Source: Streptomyces sp. Go-475 (GTDB taxonomy: Bacteria > Actinomycetota > Actinomycetes > Streptomycetales > Streptomycetaceae). Taken from it: 64,000 nucleotides of DNA. The number at the start of each line of letters is the position of its first letter. Within the stretch, counting starts at the first letter, position 1. Shown piece by piece: positions 37,532 through 45,569 of the stretch. A model generated the notes under the pieces. The model made no database searches, was not told the DNA's origin, and worked only from the letters and a program-made list of their open reading frames with translations. The stretch lies in the NCBI RefSeq assembly GCF_003330845.1, contig NZ_CP026121.1:7235501-7299500 (forward strand), written 5' to 3'. The position numbers and the translations under genes are program-made.

Positions 37532-39169
37532 ATGGCAGCGGATCAACTCCCGGCCGAGGTGCGGGAGTTCGCGAACTACCTGGACGGTCTGCTGGCACGT
37601 CTCGACCCGTCCGGCGGCTGGTGCGCGGTGTTCTGGCAGCGTGACCCCGAGGGCATGCGGGCCTGCCTCGACGGGCGCGAGATGCCGCCCTGGGACGTGG
37701 TGGAGGCGCTGCTGCGGGACCTCGCCGGGCAGTACGGCCCCGGGGGCGCGGGGCCGGAGACGGAACGCGCCCGCTCGCTGCACGCCGCCGCGCTGGCCGC
37801 GTTCGACAGCCGGCCCGGGGGCCGGGACGCGCTCGGGGACCAGCTGGACGTCATGCTCCGCGAGCAGCGGTTCGCCGCCGAACGCCAGGCCGGTCTGGCC
37901 CGGCGACTGGCCTCCGCCACCACCCGCGAGCAGGCCGACGCCCTCCGGGTGGACCTCGCGTGGGCCCGAGACGACCACGAACGCGCGACCGCCCGCTGCG
38001 CGGAACTCAGGGCGCGGATGGCATACCTGGACCGGCAGCGGCCCGGGTCGAGCCCGCTGCCGACCCCCCGGCGCGGCGACCACCGCGAAGCGGACCGCCG
38101 GCCGCGGACCGACGGTGGCGGACCGGAGGCCGCGGGCTGGGCGCGGGGTGGTGAAACGGCAGGTGATACGCGCGGGTACGGCAGCGGGCCGGTGGTCCCG
38201 GTCGGGCCGGATACAGGGGCCTCAGACGAGCACGGTTCCCCGCGGGGCGGGGGCCCTCGGGGAGCCGTCGCCCACGGCAGCGCCCATGCCGTCACGGATT
38301 CGGGCCCTGCCTCGGAGACGCTCGTCAGGCCCTCGGCGTTTGCCGAGTCGGCCCCCGTCGCCCCGCAGACCCTTGTCGCCCCCGACCCTCCTGCCCCCCA
38401 GCCCTCCGCCTCCAGACAACGCAAGCGGCGGCGCGGCAGTGCTCGCTTCGCGGGGATGGGGGAGGAGGACGCCGCCCCCGTCGTCGTGCCGCCCACCGAC
38501 GTGCCCGCGGTCACCGTGCCCGCGCCCGTCGCCGGCCGCACCCCGCGCGGCGCGCGCTTCGCCGGGGCCGCCGAGGAGGCCGTCGGGGAGCGCGCGGCAC
38601 CGGAGGCAGGCCAGGCAGGACCGGCCGGCGCAGTCGGCCCGGCGGAGTGGACCGAGGTCGCGCGGGCCGTCGAGACGCTGGCGCGGCTCCGCGGGGAGGG
38701 GCGCAGCGGGGAGGCGCACGCACTGCTGGTCGAGGCCGCGTACTGGGCCCCCGCCCGGCTCCCGCTGCTCGCCCACGAACTGGAACGGGCCGGACTGGGA
38801 GCGGACTGGCAGACCCTGCTCTGGGAGGCCGCCTCGCTGCCCGCCGGACGCCTGGTCGCGGCCGCTGACGCCCTGGTCGCGGCCGGGCGCGAGGGCGACG
38901 GGCAACAGATGCTGCGCCAAGGGGTCTCCAGGCCCCCGGGCGAGGTCGGGGAGGCCGTCCTCGGGCTCGTCGCCGAGGGCCGCCGCCGGGAGGTGCGCGC
39001 ACTGCTCGACGCGTACGTGCGCACCCGGACCCCCGAGGAGGCCGCCCGCAGCGCCGAGCCCGATCCGCGGCGCCTGGTGCCGCTGCTGCTGGAGGCCGCC
39101 CAGGGCGTGTCGGACGAGCGCCGCTGGGATCTGCTGCACGCGCTCCGGGTCGCCGGACACGCCGTCTGA
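37532..39169 (+). CDS. Actinobacterial protein of unknown function with helical ends and disordered middle
   Basis: This is a 545-residue cytoplasmic protein. Residues about 1-170 form a conserved helical domain (GWCAVFWQRDPEGMRACLDGRE, then a long Arg/Glu/Ala-rich coiled coil). Residues about 180-365 are low-complexity, rich in Pro, Gly and Ser. The C-terminus (about 375-545) is again helical, with repeat-like Ala/Leu-rich segments. Inside the disordered part the short motif ARFAG occurs twice (GSARFAGMGEED and RGARFAGAAEEA), each after basic residues and before acidic ones. GGGAG lies 7 bases before the ATG at 37532. I do not recognise a function; an adaptor or signalling role is only a guess. 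Confidence 0.75.
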   Translation: MAADQLPAEVREFANYLDGLLARLDPSGGWCAVFWQRDPEGMRACLDGREMPPWDVVEALLRDLAGQYGPGGAGPETERARSLHAAALAAFDSRPGGRDALGDQLDVMLREQRFAAERQAGLARRLASATTREQADALRVDLAWARDDHERATARCAELRARMAYLDRQRPGSSPLPTPRRGDHREADRRPRTDGGGPEAAGWARGGETAGDTRGYGSGPVVPVGPDTGASDEHGSPRGGGPRGAVAHGSAHAVTDSGPASETLVRPSAFAESAPVAPQTLVAPDPPAPQPSASRQRKRRRGSARFAGMGEEDAAPVVVPPTDVPAVTVPAPVAGRTPRGARFAGAAEEAVGERAAPEAGQAGPAGAVGPAEWTEVARAVETLARLRGEGRSGEAHALLVEAAYWAPARLPLLAHELERAGLGADWQTLLWEAASLPAGRLVAAADALVAAGREGDGQQMLRQGVSRPPGEVGEAVLGLVAEGRRREVRALLDAYVRTRTPEEAARSAEPDPRRLVPLLLEAAQGVSDERRWDLLHALRVAGHAV

Positions 39170-39282
39170 CCGGCGCCGACGTGCCCCCGGCGACTCACCC
39201 ACAGGAGTGCGAATCGCGCCCGCCCCCGCGGGTTGGCGACGATGGTCTTGGCAAGCCCGTGCCGGAGGCTTACGTTCGTGGC

Positions 39283-39309
39283 TCTACGGCCCGCTTCTAC
39301 GGGCGTAGA
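39283..39309 (+). promoter_or_regulatory. Stem-loop just upstream of the first beta-ureidopropionase gene
   Basis: TCTACG-CCCG pairs with CGGG-CGTAGA, with one bulged G and a six-base loop. TCTACGG also occurs twice in direct orientation. It lies 31 bases upstream of the ATG at 39340, where it could act as an operator or a leader structure. Confidence 0.45.
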
Positions 39310-39339
39310 GGCGCAGACGTCGCGTCGAAGGAGCAGCTC

Positions 39340-40182
39340 ATGGCCAACGTCGTACGTGCCGCTCTGGTCCAGGCCGCCTGGACCGGCGACACCGAGTCCA
39401 TGGTGGCGAAACACGAGGAGCACGCCCGCGAGGCGGCCCGCCGGGGCGCGAAGATCATCGGCTTCCAGGAGGTCTTCAACAGCCCCTACTTCTGCCAGGT
39501 CGAGGAGCCGGAGCACTACCGCTGGGCCGAGCCCGTCCCCGACGGACCGACCGTGCGGCGCATGCGGGCCCTCGCCCGCGAGACCGGCATGGTGATCGTC
39601 GCGCCGGTGTTCGAGGCCGAGCAGCCCGGCTTCTACTACAACACCGCGGCCGTGATCGACGCCGACGGCACCTACCTCGGCAAGTACCGCAAGCACCACA
39701 TCCCCCAGCTGAAGGGTTTCCGGGAGAAGTACTACTTCAAGCCGGGCAACCTCGGCTGGCCCGTCTTCGACACGGCCGTCGGCAAGGTCGGCGTCTACAT
39801 CTGCTACGACCGCCACTTCCCGGAGGGCTGGCGGGAGCTGGGTCTGGCCGGGGCGCAGCTGGTCTACAACCCCTCCGCCACGCACCGGAGCCTGTCGTCC
39901 CACCTGTGGCGGCTGGAGCAGCCCGCGGCCGCCGTCGCCAACGCGTACTACATCGCCGCGATCAACCGCGTCGGGCAGGAGGAGTACGGCGACAACGACT
40001 TCTACGGGACGAGCTACTTCGTCGACCCGCGCGGGCAGTTCGTGGGGGACGTCGCCAGCGACAGCAAGGAGGAACTCGTGGTCCGGGACCTGGATCTCGA
40101 CCTCATCGAAGAAGTGCGGCAGCAGTGGGCCTTCTACCGCGACCGCCGCCCCGACGCCTACGAAGGGCTGGTGCAGCCGTGA
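39340..40182 (+). CDS. Carbon-nitrogen hydrolase, beta-ureidopropionase / N-carbamoyl amidase type (copy 1)
   Basis: This 280-residue nitrilase-superfamily enzyme has the Glu-Lys-Cys triad: Glu in GFQEVFN, Lys in GKYRKHHIP and Cys in VYICYDRHFPEGW. The family hydrolyses N-carbamoyl-beta-alanine or other N-carbamoyl compounds to the amine, CO2 and ammonia, the last hydrolytic step of reductive pyrimidine catabolism. GAAGGAG lies 6 bases before the ATG. Its stop overlaps the GTG of the aminotransferase gene (GTGA), so the two are coupled. A paralogue of equal length and high similarity lies at 43214-44056. Confidence 0.9.
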   Translation: MANVVRAALVQAAWTGDTESMVAKHEEHAREAARRGAKIIGFQEVFNSPYFCQVEEPEHYRWAEPVPDGPTVRRMRALARETGMVIVAPVFEAEQPGFYYNTAAVIDADGTYLGKYRKHHIPQLKGFREKYYFKPGNLGWPVFDTAVGKVGVYICYDRHFPEGWRELGLAGAQLVYNPSATHRSLSSHLWRLEQPAAAVANAYYIAAINRVGQEEYGDNDFYGTSYFVDPRGQFVGDVASDSKEELVVRDLDLDLIEEVRQQWAFYRDRRPDAYEGLVQP

Positions 40183-41465
40183 CCGACGACCTCCTGGGCC
40201 GCCACCGGGCGGTGCTCCCCGACTGGCTCGCCCTCTACTACGAGGAGCCGATCGAGATCACCCACGGCGAGGGCCGCCACGTCTGGGACGCCGAGGGCAA
40301 CCGGTACCTCGACTTCTTCGGCGGCATCCTCACCACCATGACCGCGCACGCCCTGCCCGAGGTGACCAAGGCGGTGAGCGAGCAGGCCGGGCGGATCATC
40401 CACTCCTCGACCCTGTACCTCAACCGCCCGATGGTCGAACTCGCCGAACGGGTCGCCCAGTTGAGCGGCATCCCGGACGCCCGGGTCTTCTTCACCACCT
40501 CCGGCACCGAGGCCAACGACACCGCCCTGCTGCTGGCGACGGCGTACCGGCGCAGCAACACGATCCTGGCGATGCGCAACAGCTACCACGGCCGCTCCTT
40601 CAGCTCCGTCGGCATCACCGGCAACCGCGGTTGGTCCCCGACCTCGCTCTCCCCGCTGCAGACGCTGTACGTGCACGGCGGTGTCCGCACCCGCGGCCCG
40701 TACGCCTCGCTGAGCGACGACGACTTCATCGCCGCCTGCGTCGACGACCTGGTCGACCTGCTCGGCCACACCCGCCCCCCGGCCGCGCTGATCGCCGAGC
40801 CCATCCAGGGCGTCGGCGGCTTCACCTCCCCGCCGGACGGGCTCTACGCCGCCTTCCGCGAGGTGCTGCACGAGCGCGGCATCCTGTGGATCGCCGACGA
40901 GGTGCAGACCGGCTGGGGCCGCACCGGCGAGCACTTCTGGGGCTGGCAGGCCCACGGGCAGAACGGGCCGCCGGACATCATGACCTTCGCCAAGGGCATC
41001 GGCAACGGCATGTCCATCGGCGGGGTCGTCGCCCGCTCCGAGATCATGAACTGCCTGGACTCCAACAGCATCTCCACCTTCGGCGGCACCCAGATCACCA
41101 TGGCGGCGGGCCTCGCCAACCTCAACTACCTGCTGGAACACGACCTCCAGGGCAACGCCCGGCGCGTCGGCGGCCTGCTCATCGAGCGGCTGCGGTCCGC
41201 CGCCGCCCCGGTCCCGGCCGTCCGCGAGGTCCGCGGGCGCGGCCTGATGATCGGCATCGAGATCACCAAACCCGGTACGGACGAGGCCGACCCGCAGACC
41301 GCGGCGGCCGTCCTGGAGGCGGCCCGCGCGGGCGGACTGCTGATCGGCAAGGGCGGCGGCCACAACACCAGCTCGCTGCGGGTCGCCCCGCCGCTGTCCC
41401 TCAACGTCGCGGAGGCCGAGGAGGGCGCCGCGATCCTCGAGAACGCTCTGAGGAGCATCCAGTAG
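40179..41465 (+). CDS. Class III aminotransferase, probably beta-alanine / beta-aminoisobutyrate type
   Basis: This 428-residue PLP enzyme shows fold-type I motifs: TTSGTEANDTALLLA, SYHGRSFS, IADEVQTGWGRTG and the cofactor lysine in TFAKGIGNGMSIGG. Unlike the enzyme at 3913-5262 it lacks the GKPMGNG and NNV-x-VGH marks of phospho-lyases, so it is a true transaminase (relatives include AGXT2-like alanine-glyoxylate and beta-alanine-pyruvate transaminases). It would convert the beta-amino acid released by the overlapping amidohydrolase to the semialdehyde. The GTG at 40179 overlaps the previous stop by four bases. Confidence 0.88.
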   Translation: MTDDLLGRHRAVLPDWLALYYEEPIEITHGEGRHVWDAEGNRYLDFFGGILTTMTAHALPEVTKAVSEQAGRIIHSSTLYLNRPMVELAERVAQLSGIPDARVFFTTSGTEANDTALLLATAYRRSNTILAMRNSYHGRSFSSVGITGNRGWSPTSLSPLQTLYVHGGVRTRGPYASLSDDDFIAACVDDLVDLLGHTRPPAALIAEPIQGVGGFTSPPDGLYAAFREVLHERGILWIADEVQTGWGRTGEHFWGWQAHGQNGPPDIMTFAKGIGNGMSIGGVVARSEIMNCLDSNSISTFGGTQITMAAGLANLNYLLEHDLQGNARRVGGLLIERLRSAAAPVPAVREVRGRGLMIGIEITKPGTDEADPQTAAAVLEAARAGGLLIGKGGGHNTSSLRVAPPLSLNVAEAEEGAAILENALRSIQ

Positions 41466-41492
41466 CAGTGGACTGAACAAGGGAACCGTCAC

Positions 41493-43058
41493 ATGACCAC
41501 CACCTGGGACGCCCTGGAACCGGCCCTGTCGGTGCGGCAGGTCCTCACCCTGGAGCGGGTGCTCGCCGGGGAGCCCGAGGTGGTGGCCGGCGCGAGCCAC
41601 CTCGACCGGCCCGTCCGGTGGGTGCACGTCGCCGAGGCCGCCGACGTCGGCGTCATGCTCAGCGGCGGCGAGATGGTCCTCACCACCGGCGTGCTGCTCG
41701 CCGGGGACGAGGACAAGCAGGCCGAGTACGTCCGCTCGCTGCACCGCGCCGAGGCGGCGGCGGTCGTCCTCGGGCTCGGCCGGGCCTTCCCCTCCCCGCC
41801 GGACGTGATGCGCCGGGCCGCCGAGCGGTGCGGGCTGCCGATGGTGGTGCTGCACCGGCCGTTCCCCTTCGCCGAACTGACCGAGGAGGTCCAGTCCCGG
41901 CTGGTGCGGCGCAAGTTCGCCGCCGTCAGCCTCTCCGAGGCCGTCCGCACCGAACTGACCGCCCTCATCACCGCGGGCGCCCCGCTGCAGCGCCTGCTCG
42001 ACGAGGTCGCCCGGCACAGCGCCTGCCCGGTCGTCGTCACCAACCTCGCCCACCGCGTCCTCGGCACGGCGGGGGAGCGGCCCGCGGTCGACGACGTGCT
42101 GCGCGACTGGGAGCGCATCGCCCGGCAGGCCGGCGGCACCGAAGGAGACGGCTGGATCCGGGCCGAACTCGGCGGACGCGGGGAGCGCTGGGGGCGGATC
42201 GTGCTGTGCGGCTACCGGGGCGACACCGCCACCGGACGGCTGCTGGCCGACCGCGCCGCCGAGGCCCTCGTCCTGCACCGCATGCTCGGCGGCGGCGCCG
42301 CCTGCTCCTGGGAGGAGCAGTCCGCGCAGAGCCTGCTGACCGACCTGGTCAGCGGTGTCGTCCCCGCGCGGCAACTGCTGCCCCGGGCGCGGGCGGCCGG
42401 GCTTCCGGTCAACCGGCGGACGTTCGTCCCCCTGGTCGTCCGCGACGGCGACCCCGCCCGGCTGGAACGGCTGCTGCGGCTGCTGGGCCTGTCCGGGCTG
42501 GTCGCCGAGCTGGCCGACGGGGCCACCGCCGTGCTGCTCAGCCTCCCCCGCGACCAGGACGCGGACGCCCTCGCCGCGCACTTCGCGACCCGGCTGCGCA
42601 CGGAGTCCGGCCGGGACCGCACGGTCGTCGCGGCGGCCGACCCCCGGGCCGCCTGGGACGACGTCCCCACCGGCCTGCGCGAGGCCCAGCACGTCGCGGA
42701 CGCCGTCGCCGACTCCTCCGCCGCCCTCGACCTCCCGGCGGTCGTCCGCCTCAAGGACGTCCACCTGCGGGGCCTGATCCGCCTGCTGCGCGACGACCCG
42801 CACGTGCAGTCCTTCGCGGAGCGGGAACTGGACGGGCTGCTGCGCGAGGCGGACGAGGACCTGCTGTCCGTGCTGCGCACCTACCTCGCCACCGGCCGCA
42901 ACAAGTCCCGCACCGCCCAGCTCCACCACGTCTCCCGGCCGGCCCTCTACCGCCGCCTGGAGGCGATACAGGTCCGCCTCGGGGTCGACCTCGACGACTT
43001 CGAGCAGGCCGCCTCGGTGCACATCGCACTCCTCGCGCACGACGCGCAACAGCAGTGA
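41493..43058 (+). CDS. PucR-family transcriptional regulator
   Basis: This 521-residue regulator has an N-terminal PucR sensory domain (about residues 10-130, LSVRQVLTLERVLAGEPEVV, GEMVLTTG), a central GGDEF-like/CdaR-type region, and a C-terminal HTH_30 (about 455-515, NKSRTAQLHHVSRPALYRRLEA). PucR proteins activate purine, pyrimidine or allantoin catabolism in response to a pathway compound. It lies between the aminotransferase and the second amidohydrolase genes, 27 bases after the former. Four GTGA(A)ACAYGG repeats begin at its stop codon and are a likely binding region. Confidence 0.9.
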   Translation: MTTTWDALEPALSVRQVLTLERVLAGEPEVVAGASHLDRPVRWVHVAEAADVGVMLSGGEMVLTTGVLLAGDEDKQAEYVRSLHRAEAAAVVLGLGRAFPSPPDVMRRAAERCGLPMVVLHRPFPFAELTEEVQSRLVRRKFAAVSLSEAVRTELTALITAGAPLQRLLDEVARHSACPVVVTNLAHRVLGTAGERPAVDDVLRDWERIARQAGGTEGDGWIRAELGGRGERWGRIVLCGYRGDTATGRLLADRAAEALVLHRMLGGGAACSWEEQSAQSLLTDLVSGVVPARQLLPRARAAGLPVNRRTFVPLVVRDGDPARLERLLRLLGLSGLVAELADGATAVLLSLPRDQDADALAAHFATRLRTESGRDRTVVAAADPRAAWDDVPTGLREAQHVADAVADSSAALDLPAVVRLKDVHLRGLIRLLRDDPHVQSFAERELDGLLREADEDLLSVLRTYLATGRNKSRTAQLHHVSRPALYRRLEAIQVRLGVDLDDFEQAASVHIALLAHDAQQQ

Positions 43059-43151
43059 AACACGGAACCACCTGGGAAAACGGCGGTGAAACATGGGCCC
43101 ACGCGAGAGTGACACGGTGGCACGCCGCACGCCCCGGGACGTGACACGGTG
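43055..43151. promoter_or_regulatory. Four direct repeats, candidate PucR operator array
   Basis: GTGAAACACGG (43055-43065), GTGAAACATGG (43086-43096), GTGACACGGTG (43109-43119) and GTGACACGGTG (43141-43151) share the pattern GTGA(A)ACAYGG. Start-to-start distances are 31, 23 and 32 bases, close to whole helical turns for the outer pairs. The array begins in the pucR stop codon and ends 62 bases before the second amidohydrolase start. Confidence 0.6.
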
Positions 43152-43213
43152 CAACTCAAAGAGGACGTCCCGGCTTCCTAGGCTCACGGCACACCGAGCG
43201 ACCGGAGGTCCCG

Positions 43214-44056
43214 ATGAGCCGAGTGATCCGTGCCGCCGTCTTCCAGACCGCCTGGACCGGCGACAAGGAATCGATGATCCAGGTCCACGAGCAGGCGGCC
43301 CGCGACGCCGCCGCGCAGGGCGCCCAAGTCCTCTGCTTCCAGGAGTTGTTCTACGGCCCGTACTTCTGCCAGGTGCAGGACCCGGCCTTCTACGAGTACG
43401 CCGAGCAGATCCCCGAGGGCCCCATCGTCCGCCGCTTCCAGGCCCTGGCGAAGGAACTGCGCCTCGTCCTCGTCCTGCCGATGTACGAGGAGGAGCAGCC
43501 CGGCGTCCTCTACAACACCGCCGCCGTGATCGACGCGGACGGCTCCTACCTCGGCAAGTACCGCAAGACGCACATCCCCCAGGTGAAGGGCTTCTGGGAG
43601 AAGTTCTACTTCCGCCCCGGCAACTCCGGCTGGCCCGTCTTCGACACCGCGGTCGGCAAGGTCGGCGTCTACATCTGCTACGACCGCCACTTCCCCGAGG
43701 GCTGGCGCGCCCTCGGCCTCGCGGGCGCCGAGATCGTCTTCAACCCCTCGGCCACCTCCCGGGGCCTGTCCGGCTACCTCTGGCAGCTGGAACAGCCGGC
43801 GGCGGCCGTCGCCAACGAGTACTTCATCGGCGCGATCAACCGGGTCGGTGTCGAGGAGTACGGCGACAACGACTTCTACGGCACGTCGTACTTCGTGGAC
43901 CCGGAGGCCCAGTTCGTCGGCGAGGTGGCGAGCGACAAGGAGCCCGAACTGGTCGTCCGCGACCTGGACATGGCGAAGCTGCGAGAGGTCCGCGACCGCT
44001 GGCAGTTCTACCGGGACCGGGCGCCTGGGGCGTATGGCCCCCTGACGGCTCCCTGA
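43214..44056 (+). CDS. Carbon-nitrogen hydrolase, beta-ureidopropionase / N-carbamoyl amidase type (copy 2)
   Basis: This 280-residue paralogue of the protein at 39340-40182 has the same length and a long near-identical central block (GWPVFDTAVGKVGVYICYDR). The triad is Glu in CFQELFYG, Lys in GKYRKTHIP and Cys in YICYDRHFP. Differences concentrate in the N-terminal quarter and in substrate-pocket loops (VLPMYEEEQPG against VAPVFEAEQPG), so the two copies may prefer different N-carbamoyl substrates, for example from uracil and thymine or from hydantoins. GGAGG lies 5 bases before the ATG. It is followed by dihydropyrimidinase. Confidence 0.9.
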   Translation: MSRVIRAAVFQTAWTGDKESMIQVHEQAARDAAAQGAQVLCFQELFYGPYFCQVQDPAFYEYAEQIPEGPIVRRFQALAKELRLVLVLPMYEEEQPGVLYNTAAVIDADGSYLGKYRKTHIPQVKGFWEKFYFRPGNSGWPVFDTAVGKVGVYICYDRHFPEGWRALGLAGAEIVFNPSATSRGLSGYLWQLEQPAAAVANEYFIGAINRVGVEEYGDNDFYGTSYFVDPEAQFVGEVASDKEPELVVRDLDMAKLREVRDRWQFYRDRAPGAYGPLTAP

Positions 44057-44081
44057 ACGGCGCCCTGGCTGCATCGTCCTT

Positions 44082-44125
44082 GAAGGGGCGCGGGGAACTG
44101 CGCGAGCAACCACCCACAACCCGCA
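44082..44125 (+). repeat. Streptomyces-type dispersed intergenic repeat
   Basis: The stretch GAAGGGGCGCGGGGAACTGC and the following bases up to ACCCGCA match, from memory, a short palindromic repeat common in Streptomyces intergenic regions. Its core CGCG-N8-CGCG can form a small hairpin. It sits between the second amidohydrolase gene and the dihydropyrimidinase gene, about 30 bases before the latter's start. Confidence 0.7.
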
Positions 44126-44153
44126 CGTACCGACTGCGAGGAGCGACCACGAC

Positions 44154-45557
44154 ATGAGCAGCCGTACCGTCATCCGCGGCGGCCTCGTCATCACAGCCTC
44201 CGACGAGATCCACGCCGACGTCCTGATCGAGGACGGCCGCATCGCCGCCCTCGCCGCCACCGGCACACCCGCCGCCGACACCTTCACCGCCGACCGGGTC
44301 ATCGACGCCACCGGAAAGTACGTCATCCCCGGCGGCGTCGACGCCCACACCCACATGGAGCTCCCCTTCGGCGGCACCTTCGCCTCCGACACCTTCGAGA
44401 CCGGCACCCGCGCCGCCGCCTGGGGCGGCACGACCACGATCATCGACTTCGCCGTACAGAGCGTCGGCCACAGCCTGCGCGAGGGACTCGACGCCTGGCA
44501 CGCCAAGGCCGAGGGCAACTGCTCGATCGACTACGGCTTCCACATGATCGTCTCCGACGTCAACGAGGACACGCTCAAGGAGATGGACCTGCTGGTCGAG
44601 GAGGGCGTCACCTCCTTCAAGCAGTTCATGGCCTACCCGGGCGTCTTCTACAGCGACGACGGCCAGATCCTGCGCGCCATGCAGCGCTCCGCCGACAACG
44701 GCGGCCTGATCATGATGCACGCCGAGAACGGCATCGCCATCGACGTCCTGGTCGAACAGGCCCTGGCCCGGGGCGAGACCGACCCGCGCTACCACGGCGA
44801 GGTCCGCAAGGCCCTGCTGGAGGCCGAGGCCACCCACCGCGCCATCCGGCTCGCCCAGGTCGCCGGCGCGCCCCTGTACGTCGTGCACGTCTCGGCGATG
44901 GAGGCGGTCGCCGAACTGGCCCGGGCCCGCGACGACGGGCTGAACGTCTTCGGCGAGACCTGCCCGCAGTACCTGTTCCTGTCCACCGACAACCTCGCCG
45001 AGCCCGACTTCGAGGGCGCCAAGTACGTGTGCAGCACCCCGCTCAGGCCGCGCGAACACCAGGCCAAGCTGTGGCAGGGGCTCCGCACGAACGACCTCCA
45101 GGTCGTCTCCACCGACCACTGCCCGTTCTGCTTCGTCGGCCAGAAGGAACTCGGCCGCGGCGACTTCTCGAAGATCCCCAACGGCCTGCCGGGCGTCGAG
45201 AACCGCATGGACCTGCTCCACCAGGCCGTCCTCGACGGGCACATCTCCCGCCGCCGCTGGATCGAGATCGCCTGCGCCACCCCGGCGCGGATGTTCGGCC
45301 TGTACCCGAAGAAGGGCACCATCGCGCCCGGCGCCGACGCCGACGTGGTGATCTACGACCCGCACGCCGAGCAGGTCATGTCGGCCGAGACCCACCACAT
45401 GAACGTCGACTACTCGGCGTACGAGGGCAAGCGCGTCACCGGCCGCGTCGAGACCGTGCTCTCGCGCGGCGTACCGGTCATCACCGAGCGGGAGTACACC
45501 GGGCGCCCGGGTCACGGCGTCTTCGCCCCGCGCTCCACCTGTCAGTACCTGAACTAG
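44154..45557 (+). CDS. hydA: Dihydropyrimidinase / D-hydantoinase
   Basis: This 467-residue metal-dependent amidohydrolase opens the ring of dihydrouracil, dihydrothymine or 5-substituted hydantoins. Visible metal ligands are His-x-His in GGVDAHTHMELPFGG, the carboxylated Lys in SFKQFMAYPG (about residue 150), His in MHAENG and VHVSAME, and Asp in STDHCPF. Length and the C-terminal composite domain fit the family. The ATG at 44154 has GAGGAG upstream. Its products are the substrates of the two neighbouring amidohydrolases, which gives a complete hydrolytic route together with the NCS1 permease. Confidence 0.93.
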   Translation: MSSRTVIRGGLVITASDEIHADVLIEDGRIAALAATGTPAADTFTADRVIDATGKYVIPGGVDAHTHMELPFGGTFASDTFETGTRAAAWGGTTTIIDFAVQSVGHSLREGLDAWHAKAEGNCSIDYGFHMIVSDVNEDTLKEMDLLVEEGVTSFKQFMAYPGVFYSDDGQILRAMQRSADNGGLIMMHAENGIAIDVLVEQALARGETDPRYHGEVRKALLEAEATHRAIRLAQVAGAPLYVVHVSAMEAVAELARARDDGLNVFGETCPQYLFLSTDNLAEPDFEGAKYVCSTPLRPREHQAKLWQGLRTNDLQVVSTDHCPFCFVGQKELGRGDFSKIPNGLPGVENRMDLLHQAVLDGHISRRRWIEIACATPARMFGLYPKKGTIAPGADADVVIYDPHAEQVMSAETHHMNVDYSAYEGKRVTGRVETVLSRGVPVITEREYTGRPGHGVFAPRSTCQYLN

Positions 45558-45569
45558 GGAGTGGCGCAG

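Noticed and set aside
40158..43187. 1009-codon minus-strand open frame
   Set aside because: It is the antisense shadow of the aminotransferase and pucR genes.
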